Of a stretch of DNA of 64,000 bases, positions 48,559 through 57,349 are shown piece after piece (the first letter of the stretch is position 1; each line of letters begins with the position of its first letter). The notes beneath the pieces were generated by a model. The model was not told the origin of the DNA, searched no databases, and was given only the letters and a program-made list of their open reading frames with translations. This DNA is from Desulfoluna spongiiphila. GTDB lineage: Bacteria; Desulfobacterota; Desulfobacteria; Desulfobacterales; Desulfolunaceae. The position numbers and the translations under genes were made by a program. The stretch is taken from the NCBI RefSeq assembly GCF_900101345.1, contig NZ_FMUX01000010.1, forward strand, positions 165,091 to 229,090. Reading direction: 5' to 3'.

Positions 48559-49146
48559 ATGATCAAAAAAACAGTGATGACCACCCTCGTCTTATTCCTG
48601 CTCCTGGTGCAGACGGCCGGAGCCGTGGGTACGGACACCGTGGAAGCCCTGCTTAAAGGAAAGCTTGATTTTATCTTCTTTACCCTGAAGCGAAACGATA
48701 TTCCCATCGATGAGAAAAAAGCCCTCATCGTGGAAAATGTCTCCCCCATTTTCGACTTTTCCCTTATGGGCAAACTCACCCTTGGCAAAAAGAACTGGTC
48801 CGGCCTCACCAAAGATCAACGGAAAACCTTCATCCACACCTTCACCGAGGTGATGAAAAGCTCCTATTCGGACAAGCTCTCTTTGTATACCGATGAAGAG
48901 ATCAAAATCCTCCCCGTGGAGAAGGCAAACTCCAAAAAAGTGATCATCCCCACGGAGCTCATCTCCAAAGAGAACCGGTACGCCATGAATTACAAATTCT
49001 ACAAGTCCAAAAAGGGATGGAAAATATACGATATCGAGCTTCAGGGGGTCAGCATCGTCAAGACCTACCAGAGCCAGTTCAACCAGGTCCTCAACGAGGG
49101 GGGCTTTGACGAACTGATCACCAAACTCAACCACATCAAGGTCTGA
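48559..49146 (+). CDS. MlaC/HpnM-like phospholipid-binding periplasmic protein
   Basis: A 195-aa exported protein of the Ttg2D/MlaC family, which carries lipids across the periplasm. The signal peptide is residues 1-22 (TTLVLFLLLVQTAGA), then DFSLMGKLTLGKKNWSGLTKDQRKTFIHTF and YKFYKSKKGWKIYDIELQGVSIVKTYQSQFNQVL. GAGGA sits just upstream of the ATG at 48559. It is next to an RND exporter rather than the MlaFEDB ABC genes, the arrangement known for hopanoid HpnM-HpnN. A lipid-trafficking role is likely; the lipid is unknown. Confidence 0.9.
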   Translation: MIKKTVMTTLVLFLLLVQTAGAVGTDTVEALLKGKLDFIFFTLKRNDIPIDEKKALIVENVSPIFDFSLMGKLTLGKKNWSGLTKDQRKTFIHTFTEVMKSSYSDKLSLYTDEEIKILPVEKANSKKVIIPTELISKENRYAMNYKFYKSKKGWKIYDIELQGVSIVKTYQSQFNQVLNEGGFDELITKLNHIKV

Positions 49147-49157
49147 TGACCCGACAC

Positions 49158-49185
49158 GCGCCCAAGGGCCCAGTCCCTTGGGCGC
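49158..49185 (+). terminator. Hairpin between the mlaC-like and RND genes
   Basis: GCGCCCAAGGG pairs with CCCTTGGGCGC (11 bp, 6-nt loop). There is no T tract afterwards, so it probably modulates rather than ends transcription into the RND gene. Confidence 0.55.
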
Positions 49186-49243
49186 GCCGTTGCCGGGCAA
49201 CGCCCTTCCCCACAGACAGACTTCCTGAAAAGGCCCGATTCCC

Positions 49244-51772
49244 ATGGAGCGATTCAACCACCTCATCGAACGTGCGTACAGAAACACCCTCTTGAAATTC
49301 CCCGTCCTCACCCTGGTGCTGCTCTCAGCCCTCACCCTCTTCTTCGCCTATGAGATGAAAGATTTCCGTCTGGACGCCTCGGCCGAAACCCTGGTCCTGG
49401 ACAACGATGAAGACTTGAACTATTTCCGCCAGCTCAGCGAGCGTTTCGGGCAGCAGGACTACCTGATCATCGCCTACAAACCCAAGGGGGACCTCTTCTC
49501 CGCCCCGGTTTACGAGGATCTGCAAGCCCTTAAAGCCGAGCTCTCCGAGGTGGGCCTGGTGGAATCGGTCCTCACCCTCCTGGACGTGCCCCTGCTGGAG
49601 AGCCCTCCCCTGCCCGTCAAAGAGTTGGCCGCCAACATACGGACCCTCACCTCCCCGGAAACCGACCAGGCCATGGCCCGGGAGGAGATCCTTCAGAGCC
49701 CCGTCTACAGGGACCTCCTCGTCAGCCCCGAAGGCACCATCACCTCCGTCATCATCAACCTCAAATACGACCACACCTACATGGAGCTGCTGGGCAAACG
49801 CGACGCCCTGAAAAACCTCTCCCGGGAGCGGGCCCTCACCCCGGATGAAAAAAACGCCCTGAAAAAGGCCGAGGCCACCTTCTGGCAGTACCGGGAAGAG
49901 GCCAGAAGCCTGCGGCACGACGACATCGCCGCCGTCCGTGCCATCATGGATACACACAGGGACAAGGCAGACCTCTTCCTCGGCGGGGTCTCCATGATCG
50001 CCGACGACCTCATCACCTTCATCAAAAACGACATCCTCCTCTTCGGCGGCGGCATGGCCCTTTTTCTCGTGGTCACCCTGGGCCTCATCTTCGGCCAGGT
50101 CCGGTGGATCATCCTGCCCATGCTCTGCTGCTTTGTTTCGGTGATCCATATGTCGGGCATCCTGGGATTCATGGGGTGGGAGGTGACCGTCATCTCCTCA
50201 AACTTCATCTCCCTGCAGCTCATCATCACCATGGCCATCGCCATCCACCTCATCGTGCGCCACCGGGAGCTCCACAAAGCCAACCCCCAGTGGAGCCAGA
50301 AGGACCTCACGGCCCGGGCCGCAGCCCTTATGGCCACCCCCTGCCTTTTTGCCACCCTCACCACCATTGCCGGTTTCAGCTCCCTCATCTCAAGCGACAT
50401 CCTGCCCGTCATCACCTTCGGATGGATGATGAGCGCCGGCATCGTGGTCTCCCTGTGCGTCACCTTCATCCTCCTGCCCACCCTGCTGGTGCTGATGCCC
50501 AAGGGCCAGCCCCCCAAGCGCCTGACCCTGCGGTTTCCCCTGCCCGAAATCCTCGGCACCTTTACGGAAAAGCACGGCAAGGGGATCCTCGTGGCCTCGG
50601 CCCTGGCCCTGCTCTTCTGCCTCACCGGCATGATGCGCCTGGAGGTGGAGAACAGCTTCATCGACTACTTCAAAAAATCCACGGAAATCTATCAGGGCAT
50701 GAAGCTCATCGACGACCACCTGGGCGGTACCACGCCCCTTGATGTGGTCATCACCTTTGACCAGCCCGAGCAGGCCCCGGCAGAAGACGTGGATGCCCCG
50801 GACGATGAGGAAGCCAACGGAGACTTTGCCGAGTTCGAAGAGTTCGAAGAGATTGAAACCGGGGACAAGTACTGGTTCACCCAGGACAAAGTCGCCCTGG
50901 TGGACAAGGTGCACACCTATCTGGACGCCTTGCCCGAGACCGGTAAGATCCTCTCTCTGGCCTCTTTGACCCGCATCGCCCAGAAGCTCAACGACGGCAA
51001 ACCCCTGGACAACTTCGCCCTGGCCCTTCTCTACAGCGAGATCCCCGATCAGTACCGGGAGCTCCTCTTGAAACCCTACGTCTCCGTGGAGCACAACGAA
51101 GCCCACCTCTCCATCCGCATCAAAGACTCCGCACCGGACCTGCGGCGCGATGCCTTTCTTAAAGAGGTGAAAAAAGGCCTCATCGACGAGGTGGGGCTCA
51201 AACCCGACAACGTGAAACTCAACGGCATGCTGGTGCTCTACAACAACATGCTCCAAAGCCTCTTCTCCTCCCAGATCCTCACCCTGGGCATCGTGCTGGT
51301 GGCCCTGGCCGGGATGTTTCTCCTGCTCTTCCGCTCTCCTGTCATCGCCCTTATCGCCCTGCTCCCCAACGTTCTGTCCATCGGCGTGGTCCTGGGCCTC
51401 ATGGGCTGGATCGGCATCCCCCTGGACATGATGACCATCACCATCGCCGCCATCAGCGTGGGCATCGCCGTGGACGACACCATCCACTACATCCACCGGT
51501 TCAAGTCCGAACTGGAAAAAGACGGGGATTACATGGCCACCCTGCACCGCTGCCACGGCTCCATCGGCCACGCCATGTACTTCACCTCCATTACCATCAT
51601 CTCGGGCTTCTCCATCCTGGTCCTCTCCAACTTCATCCCGAGCATCCTCTTCGGGCTGCTCACCGGACTGGCCATGGCCATTGCCCTGATCTCATCCCTG
51701 ACCCTCCTGCCCAAACTGATCCTCGTCCTCAAGCCCTTCGGCCGGGGGACCACCCCAGGGGAGGCCATGTAA
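49244..51772 (+). CDS. RND/MMPL-family exporter (HpnN-like)
   Basis: An 842-aa inner-membrane exporter. It has one N-terminal helix, a first periplasmic loop (about 40-265), a block of five helices (265-440), a single helix, a second periplasmic loop with a very acidic stretch (DVDAPDDEEANGDFAEFEEFEEIE, about 510-540), then a final block. GIAVDDTIHYIHRFKSEL in the last block carries the proton-relay-type Asp pair of MMPL/RND proteins. It lies 97 bp after the MlaC-like gene and probably works with it, as HpnN does with HpnM. No outer-membrane or adaptor gene is present. Confidence 0.9.
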   Translation: MERFNHLIERAYRNTLLKFPVLTLVLLSALTLFFAYEMKDFRLDASAETLVLDNDEDLNYFRQLSERFGQQDYLIIAYKPKGDLFSAPVYEDLQALKAELSEVGLVESVLTLLDVPLLESPPLPVKELAANIRTLTSPETDQAMAREEILQSPVYRDLLVSPEGTITSVIINLKYDHTYMELLGKRDALKNLSRERALTPDEKNALKKAEATFWQYREEARSLRHDDIAAVRAIMDTHRDKADLFLGGVSMIADDLITFIKNDILLFGGGMALFLVVTLGLIFGQVRWIILPMLCCFVSVIHMSGILGFMGWEVTVISSNFISLQLIITMAIAIHLIVRHRELHKANPQWSQKDLTARAAALMATPCLFATLTTIAGFSSLISSDILPVITFGWMMSAGIVVSLCVTFILLPTLLVLMPKGQPPKRLTLRFPLPEILGTFTEKHGKGILVASALALLFCLTGMMRLEVENSFIDYFKKSTEIYQGMKLIDDHLGGTTPLDVVITFDQPEQAPAEDVDAPDDEEANGDFAEFEEFEEIETGDKYWFTQDKVALVDKVHTYLDALPETGKILSLASLTRIAQKLNDGKPLDNFALALLYSEIPDQYRELLLKPYVSVEHNEAHLSIRIKDSAPDLRRDAFLKEVKKGLIDEVGLKPDNVKLNGMLVLYNNMLQSLFSSQILTLGIVLVALAGMFLLLFRSPVIALIALLPNVLSIGVVLGLMGWIGIPLDMMTITIAAISVGIAVDDTIHYIHRFKSELEKDGDYMATLHRCHGSIGHAMYFTSITIISGFSILVLSNFIPSILFGLLTGLAMAIALISSLTLLPKLILVLKPFGRGTTPGEAM

Positions 51773-51790
51773 AACCCTTACAAAAAAGAT

Positions 51791-51975
51791 GCCTCCGGCG
51801 GCAAGGTGTGCCACCTTGAAAGCAGGTTGCGAATGCGCTTTCCCCTTCGTTCCTCAGGGAAAATCACATTCGCTATTGATTCAGATTAAACTGAGTCTGT
51901 CTTTAAAACCTGTTTATCAAACCTGTCGTTATAAGATCAGGCAAAAGTTTGGCTCCCGGCAGGGCCGCCGGAGGC
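51791..51975 (+). repeat. Dispersed structured repeat, copy G (complete, 185 bp)
   Basis: Both terminal repeats are intact. The first stem is CAAGGTG-tgc-CACCTTG, the third GATTCAG-attaaa-CTGAGTC. A short insertion with CCTG...CAGG lengthens the last stem region. It starts 18 bp after the RND stop. Confidence 0.88.
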
Positions 51976-52001
51976 ATCTTTAACGTGGCTGCCGCCGGTG
52001 G

Positions 52002-52045
52002 CAAGGTGGGGGCACCTTGAAACCCTATGGCGAATGCATGGAGGC
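52002..52045 (+). repeat. Second repeat module, direct copy
   Basis: It is identical over about 43 bases to the minus-strand sequence at 44965-45009, in non-coding DNA 26 bp past copy G. The flank between (GGAGGCATCTTTAAC, then TGGCTGCC) is also shared with copy F. Confidence 0.88.
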
Positions 52046-52710
52046 TACCATTCTGCAAGCGTTTTCGGAGCATTCGCGTGATGTGTGACATGTGGCAAAC
52101 GTTTTTGCAGGAGAGGCCCATTTCATTCTTCTGGAAACACGATGAAGGGCATTTGGAGTTCCCTTGATCTTAACCGGAATAACCCCGGTGGCAAGGGTAG
52201 CAAAAAAACGCGAAAGCGAATTGCCCGTGTGCTTGCCCCGCCACCTCGTTGAAGCCCCCTGCTTTGATAAAAAAAAGCGCCCGGCAAAGGGGCCCAAAAG
52301 GTCCCTTTGCACCGGAAACATCCCCCCTGCGGCCTGAACCGGGTTATTTTCGAATATATTTTATGTAATAAAACCGCTTTTTTTTGGGCCAATCCCCGCT
52401 CCATCAACCCCCTGAAGTAACATCCCAAGCCCACGCATCATTTGGTTGTTCACGGCAATAGCCAATAATTCAAGGCTATCCGGTGATATATTCCCTCCTT
52501 TTCAAGCCGGGCGCCGTCTGGTACCTACACCTGTCGTTCAATTTTTCTTATGCTCAGCAAAAAAAATACTTATTAAAAAACAGCCACTCACTTATCATGA
52601 AACCATAGAGGATGCACTTGACACACACCGGGTTAAAAAGCCCGGCCAAGCCTGTCCCCGATCACCCAACACAACCGGTTATACCGATCCACCACCCATG
52701 AGGTGCCGCC

Positions 52711-53580
52711 ATGCTGAAACAACTCCCCCTTGCACTCATCGTCCTTGTCTCCCTCACCTGCCCCACGGCCGACGCCGAAGCAACACAGATCCTCCGCATC
52801 GGCATGAGCGCCCCCCCGGAATCGGATCAGGGGATCTTCGCCCGCCGGTTCAAAACCATCGTGGAAAGCCTGTCCCGGGGCGAAATCCGCGTCTCTGTTT
52901 TTGCAGACAGCGCCTTCGGAAACGATCCGGACCTCCTGGACCACCTCCGATCCGGCAGCCTGGCCGCCGTTACCGTCTCCACGGGAAACGCGGTGGCCTC
53001 CGTGGAAGAGCTCGGCACCCTGGCCCTGCCCGGCCTGGTGGAGACCCATGAAGAGGCGGTCAAGGCCACCACAGGCAGCACCGGCAGCTACTGGAACGAG
53101 CTGTGCATGAAAAAAGGAAATGCCCGAATCCTTGGCTGGTCCTATTCCGGACCCCGCACTGTCTACGCCCCCGGCCCCCTGCCCCGCACCCCCGACCGGC
53201 TCCGGGACTTCGTGGTCTCGGCCACCTTCACCGAATGGGAGGCAGGCACCGCCACGACACGGGATTCCCTGGCCGCGTCTGCACACAAGGACGCCGTGCC
53301 CCTCTACCGCTATTACCGCATGCATCCCTTTGTCATCGGCGGAGCCGCATGGAGGCAGTTCTCCCCCGAACACCGGGACATCCTCGTCCAGGCCGGGCGC
53401 GAGGCCCAGCAGTACGCCATCCTCATGCAGGCCCTGAAACCCGTGGACAGACAGGGCGCCCTCACGCGCCCGGCACTCACCAACGCGCAACTCCAGAACC
53501 TGATCTGGCCGGAATTCTATGACCTTCTGGGGGGCAAGGGCCCCATCACCCGTGTTCTCGACGCCATTACCTGGCGCTGA
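52711..53580 (+). CDS. DctP-type TRAP solute-binding protein (orphan)
   Basis: A 289-aa exported protein. The signal peptide (LPLALIVLVSLTCPTADA) is followed by ILRIGMSAPPESDQGIFARRFKTIVE, SRGEIRVSVFADSAFGNDPDLLDHLRSGSLAAVTVSTG and GWSYSGPRTVYAPGPLPRTPDRL. This is the DctP fold with the ligand-binding Arg region. It is shorter than the usual 320-340 aa. An AGGTG site precedes the ATG. No permease is adjacent, and the next gene also carries a binding domain, so a sensory or non-transport role is possible. Confidence 0.83.
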   Translation: MLKQLPLALIVLVSLTCPTADAEATQILRIGMSAPPESDQGIFARRFKTIVESLSRGEIRVSVFADSAFGNDPDLLDHLRSGSLAAVTVSTGNAVASVEELGTLALPGLVETHEEAVKATTGSTGSYWNELCMKKGNARILGWSYSGPRTVYAPGPLPRTPDRLRDFVVSATFTEWEAGTATTRDSLAASAHKDAVPLYRYYRMHPFVIGGAAWRQFSPEHRDILVQAGREAQQYAILMQALKPVDRQGALTRPALTNAQLQNLIWPEFYDLLGGKGPITRVLDAITWR

Positions 53581-53588
53581 AAAAGCAT

Positions 53589-53761
53589 GCCTCCGGCGGC
53601 CAGGGAATGATCCCCTGGACCCCAGGTTGCGAATGCGCTTTCCCCTTCGTTCCCCAGGAAAAATCACATTCGCTATTGATCCAGAGTATACTGGATCTTT
53701 TTTCAAGCCTGTTTGTCAAAGCCAGCTTATAAAAATGGGCAAACGTTTCACCACCGGAGGC
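53589..53761 (+). repeat. Dispersed structured repeat, copy H (complete, re-paired stems)
   Basis: It starts 8 bp after the DctP-like stop. The left terminal repeat is 53589-53600; the right is degenerate (ACCACCGGAGGC). The first stem is CCAGGG-aatgat-CCCTGG instead of GAGGTG/CACCTC, and the third is GATCCAG-agtata-CTGGATC instead of GATTCAG/CTGAATC. Both changes keep the pairing. Confidence 0.87.
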
Positions 53762-53999
53762 GGCTTTGCTACGAAGCCATCAATGGTCAACATATTGAAA
53801 CGTTGCATAAACAGGTTCGCTTTGACTGTTATCCTACATATAAAAACTCGTACAAATCACCTGTAGTAAGCATTGACAATCCCTTCAACCATACATAGAT
53901 TTACTCGTTCAGTGATGCCTCTCCGTAAGAGTTTTATCTCTCCGGCCCCGACACGCTGAAGCGACGTGACGAACAAATCAGTGCACCCCAAGGGCTTCC
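53762..53999. other. 238-bp spacer before the TAXI-fusion gene
   Basis: The rest of the 419-bp gap between the DctP-like gene and the TAXI-fusion gene. AT-rich, presumably with the promoter for the 54.0-57.3 kb cluster, but I cannot fix a -35/-10 pair. Confidence 0.4.
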
Positions 54000-55718
54000 A
54001 TGAAGGTTACCATGACACCACGATTTATCTCCCGATGCTCCCTTCTTCTCCTCATCCTGCTTGTGGTCTCTTTTTCCGCCAGCGATTCCGATGCCAGAAG
54101 GTCCCGAAAATCCTCCTACAAGAGGAGCTCCAAAAGCTGGTCCAAACCGGCCAGCCCCAGCAAAAAGGTGTGGGGCCAAAGGGATGGCGGCGGCATCTTC
54201 GGCAAGACAAAAAAATCATCAGGCTACTCCAAACCGGGTACCAAAAAGAAGGCAACCGCCACCAACACGCCCAAAAAGACCTCGGCCAGCGGCTACAGCA
54301 AACCCGGGTCCACGTCCACGCCCAAGAAAAAATTTGCCGGTACGTCTTCCTTTGACAAAAAGAACGCCACGGCCATGAAGAAAAAAAAGGCCGCCGCGTC
54401 CTACGCCGCCTACCAGAAGGAGACCGGTAAATTCAAACAGAAGAACGCGGCCACAAAGCCTTCTTCCTATGCCTCCAGTCCCATCTACCGAAAAACAAAA
54501 AAATACAGCGATTTTGACTACCGAACACACTATCAGCGCCGGGACAACTACTACCGCGGACGGGGCTGGACACCCCCGGGCTACGCCTACCGCGCCCGCT
54601 CTCGCTTCGGCATGTGGGACGCCATGGCCTGGTGGATGGTCCTGGATACCCTGGGGAGCCGAAACAGCTACGCCATGGCCTACCACCACGCCGACGACCC
54701 TGGATACCGGGAGTGGCGGCAGGAGGCCGACCGCATGGCCCGGGACGACGCCGTGCTGAAAGCCAAACTCACCGAGCTTGACGCCAAGGTGGCCACCCTT
54801 GAGGGCACCCCGGTCCAGCCCGACTACCTGCCCGACGGCATGCCCCCGGAGGTGGCCCTCTCCGCCGAGGCCATGGCGAAAAAAACCGTCGACAAACCCG
54901 TGTTCACCCTGGCCACGGCCTCACCCGGTGGAAACTATACAGCCTTCGGGAACCTCCTGAAACAGGGAGCCCCCACCGTTGACGTGAACATCCGCACCAC
55001 CGCCGGCTCCATGGAGAACCTGCGCCTGCTGGCCACCCAAGAGGTGGACGCCGCCATCGTGCAGTCCGACGCCTTTGAGGTGTTCCGCCGCACTTCCCCC
55101 AAGACGCCTCTGGCAGCCTCCGAGCAGGTGGCCCTCTACCCGGAAGTGGTGCAGATGATCGCCAACCGGAAATCGGGTATCCAGACCGTTCAGGACATCG
55201 AACCCGACGGTGAACACATTCTCTACATCGGCCCCAGAGGGTCCGGCACCGCCATGACCTGGGAAGGCCTCTGCCTCCAGGACGACGGCTACCGGAAAAT
55301 CCGAACCCGCAACGCAAGCTATGAAGAGGCCCTTGATCAGGTCATCAACAACCCCAATGCGGTGATGATGTTCGTCTCCGGCCTCAACTCAAGCCTCCTG
55401 GCCAAAGCCGAAGCCGTGGCCCGGAACACAAAAAAAATACGCCTCGTCCAGGTCGACGACTGGGACTTCAACGACGCCCGGGACCATAACTGGAACCGCA
55501 TCTACCAGTTCGTCAACATCCCGTCCAAGACCTATCCGGGTCTTCAAAAAGGATTCATCCTGGGCAGCGACGTCGAGAGCATCGCCGTCTCCGCCGTCCT
55601 CGTGGTGCGCACGGACTGGGCCCGTCAATACGGCCCCGAAGCCATGGACGCCCTCTCCTACGCCATCATGGAGAGCAAACCTGTCATCCAGAGACGAACC
55701 AACGGGCTGACCCGTTAA
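54000..55718 (+). CDS. Exported Lys/Ser-rich protein with C-terminal TAXI-type binding domain
   Basis: A 572-aa protein of unusual make-up. The signal peptide (CSLLLLILLVVSFSASDSDA) is followed by about 130 residues rich in Lys, Ser, Ala and Pro (e.g. KKTSASGYSKPGSTSTPKKK) and an aromatic/Arg patch (DYRTHYQRRDNYYRGRGWTPPGYAYRARS). A short hydrophobic patch and helix (GMWDAMAWWMVLDTLG) come next. From about residue 295 it has a TAXI-type domain: FTLATASPGGNYTAFGNLLKQG, RTTAGSMENLRLLATQEVDAAIVQSD and ILYIGPRGSGTAMTWEGL. The basic tail could bind the envelope or polyanions. Start 54000 or 54012. DUF2491 (yjfK) follows 15 bp later. Confidence 0.8.
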   Translation: MKVTMTPRFISRCSLLLLILLVVSFSASDSDARRSRKSSYKRSSKSWSKPASPSKKVWGQRDGGGIFGKTKKSSGYSKPGTKKKATATNTPKKTSASGYSKPGSTSTPKKKFAGTSSFDKKNATAMKKKKAAASYAAYQKETGKFKQKNAATKPSSYASSPIYRKTKKYSDFDYRTHYQRRDNYYRGRGWTPPGYAYRARSRFGMWDAMAWWMVLDTLGSRNSYAMAYHHADDPGYREWRQEADRMARDDAVLKAKLTELDAKVATLEGTPVQPDYLPDGMPPEVALSAEAMAKKTVDKPVFTLATASPGGNYTAFGNLLKQGAPTVDVNIRTTAGSMENLRLLATQEVDAAIVQSDAFEVFRRTSPKTPLAASEQVALYPEVVQMIANRKSGIQTVQDIEPDGEHILYIGPRGSGTAMTWEGLCLQDDGYRKIRTRNASYEEALDQVINNPNAVMMFVSGLNSSLLAKAEAVARNTKKIRLVQVDDWDFNDARDHNWNRIYQFVNIPSKTYPGLQKGFILGSDVESIAVSAVLVVRTDWARQYGPEAMDALSYAIMESKPVIQRRTNGLTR

Positions 55719-55733
55719 CACAAAGGAATCGTT

Positions 55734-56441
55734 TTGGGAGTATTCAATCTATTCAAAGCCGTGGCCGGAAAAAAGGTAGGCGAGGCAAGGGAGACGCTGA
55801 CCAAGGGCAAAAAAGAGCCCATCGACACCTCCCTGCCCCTCCAGATTCACCTCGGCAGCAGTCTGGTTCTTGACCAGACGCCGTTTTTGATCCACGGAGA
55901 GGCCATCACCCAGCCGCAACCCGGGGCCGAGTCCCTCGTGTTTGCATACGGCCGCATTGATCTGGGGGAGTCGGTGGCACACCGGTTCTACCTGGAATCG
56001 GCCGCAGACCCCGAGGCAAAATCCGTGCTCCAGGTGGTGGAAGGTGACGGCATCGAAGAGTGCCGCCTCTTTGCGACCCTGGACGAGATCTACCCCGAAT
56101 CCGCCGACGAGTGGGCCTTCTGGATCGGGGAAGAGGACGGCTACATCGGGCTTCCCGCCTTTGAAGACAAGCAGGGACGGCTCTACGACCGGGTCTGGGG
56201 CGACGGCGAGGGCCGCATGGCCCCCAACGAATTCACCGAAACCCTCTACCTCGATCGATTCGGCGAAAAGACCGCCTCGGTGGCCCACGCGTCCATGCTC
56301 TACGGACGCTGGATAGACGAAGAGAGCGAGATGGCCGAGTACATCCTGGCCTCCCGGGAAGAGCACACCGACGGTTCAGCCCTCATCCAGCTCTCCTCCG
56401 GCATTGATGTGATCCCCGAATCCATCACCGTTAAATACTAA
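55734..56441 (+). CDS. yjfK: DUF2491 family protein (YjfK-like), TTG start
   Basis: A 235-aa cytoplasmic protein of the DUF2491/YjfK family. It runs MGVFNLFKAVAGKKVGEARETL, PLQIHLGSSLVLDQTPFLIHG, VAHRFYLESAADPEAKSVLQVVEG and VWGDGEGRMAPNEFTETLYLDRFG. The start is TTG at 55734, with AAGGA six bases upstream and 15 bp after the TAXI-fusion stop. In E. coli yjfK sits with yjfJ (PspA-like), and here the next gene is also PspA/YjfJ-like. Function unknown; an envelope-stress link is inference from this pairing. Confidence 0.85.
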   Translation: MGVFNLFKAVAGKKVGEARETLTKGKKEPIDTSLPLQIHLGSSLVLDQTPFLIHGEAITQPQPGAESLVFAYGRIDLGESVAHRFYLESAADPEAKSVLQVVEGDGIEECRLFATLDEIYPESADEWAFWIGEEDGYIGLPAFEDKQGRLYDRVWGDGEGRMAPNEFTETLYLDRFGEKTASVAHASMLYGRWIDEESEMAEYILASREEHTDGSALIQLSSGIDVIPESITVKY

Positions 56442-56445
56442 ACCA

Positions 56446-56531
56446 AAGGCGAATGTGATTTTTCCCGAGGAACGAGGGGAAAAGCGCGTTCGCAACCTGC
56501 TTTCAAGGTGGCACACCTTGCCGCCGGAGGC
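56446..56531 (-). repeat. Dispersed structured repeat, copy I (inverted, 5' half)
   Basis: On the minus strand: left terminal repeat (56520-56531), CAAGGTG/CACCTTG stem, then GCGAACGCG...CATTCGCC with loop CCCCTCGTTCCTCGGG. It lies inside the yjfK/PspA-like operon, starting 5 bp past the yjfK stop. Confidence 0.85.
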
Positions 56532-56587
56532 ATGTCTTTGGGCCTGTTTATTTTGCAATTTAAACCTGACAGACAAGGAGTCATTCC

Positions 56588-57349
56588 ATGGGTTTTTTCA
56601 GTTTTGTTTCATCTTTCGGCAAGAAAAAAAGCGAGAACATCGGCCAGAGCATTGTCCAGATTCTGGCATCCTGGGACCCTGAGACCGCCTCCAAGGCGGA
56701 GCTTGAGCAGATGGAAAATCGGCTCAACAAACTGGTCCAGGAGGTGGGAGAGGCCCGCCAGGTCTATAAGAAAGAGCAGGCCGAAGCCGACGCCATCAAG
56801 GCCCTTTACGAACAGCGCCTCAAGGCCGCCGAGATCCTCCAGACGCGCCTTGCAGAAGCCCCGGACAACGCCGACGCCGAAAAAGCCCTCACCGAGCTGG
56901 TACAGCTGCTGGAAGAGATGCAGCCTGAAATGGAAATCGAAGAGCAGGAAGCCGTGGAAGCCAAGGACTTCATGGAAGAGCTCGAAGAGGTGGCCTCCCT
57001 TTCCGCCGAAAAGCTGAAAACAGCCAAGAAGAGCCTGGAAAACGCGGTTCAGGACATGAAGCGCGCCAAGGTACGGGAAGAGCGGGCCAAAGACTCCGCA
57101 GAACGGGCCGCAAAGCTCGCCGGTCTGCGTGACGAGTCCGATCAGCTGGGAAGCGCCCTTTCGGCCATGCGCAAAAACGCCGACACCGCAAACGCCAAAG
57201 CCGAAGCCGCCCGCATGAAGGCCAAGCTCCTGGCACCGGGCAAAGCGGAAAAAGAGAACGACCTCATCGCCTCGGCCATGAAAGAGGCCGGCGGCAAGGC
57301 ATCTGCCACCGACTCCATCGCCGACCGCCTGGCCGCGTTGAAAAAATAA
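56588..57349 (+). CDS. PspA/YjfJ-like coiled-coil protein
   Basis: A 253-aa, almost entirely helical, Ala/Glu/Lys-rich protein with no signal peptide. The N-terminal MGFFSFVSSFGKKKSE segment could form the membrane-binding amphipathic helix of PspA-family proteins. The C-terminus MKEAGGKASATDSIADRLAALKK resembles the end of E. coli YjfJ. The family binds anionic membranes and forms oligomers under envelope stress. It is 147 bp after yjfK with an AAGGAG site. Repeat copy I lies in that gap. Assignment rests on length, heptad pattern and neighbour, so the exact subfamily is uncertain. Confidence 0.75.
   Translation: MGFFSFVSSFGKKKSENIGQSIVQILASWDPETASKAELEQMENRLNKLVQEVGEARQVYKKEQAEADAIKALYEQRLKAAEILQTRLAEAPDNADAEKALTELVQLLEEMQPEMEIEEQEAVEAKDFMEELEEVASLSAEKLKTAKKSLENAVQDMKRAKVREERAKDSAERAAKLAGLRDESDQLGSALSAMRKNADTANAKAEAARMKAKLLAPGKAEKENDLIASAMKEAGGKASATDSIADRLAALKK

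Larger units (their letters stand above)
51773..52710. other. 938-bp non-coding, repeat-rich region
   Basis: It starts with repeat copy G (51791-51975), then the second module (52002-52045) and pieces shared with 28.4 kb. From about 52250 to 52710 the sequence is AT-richer and holds no conserved ORF; the gene following it has its own AGGTG site. Confidence 0.6.

Noticed and set aside
52123..52434. 103-aa minus-strand ORF in the repeat-rich gap
   Set aside because: Composition is irregular, no ribosome site is evident and part of it overlaps repeat pieces. No product recognised.
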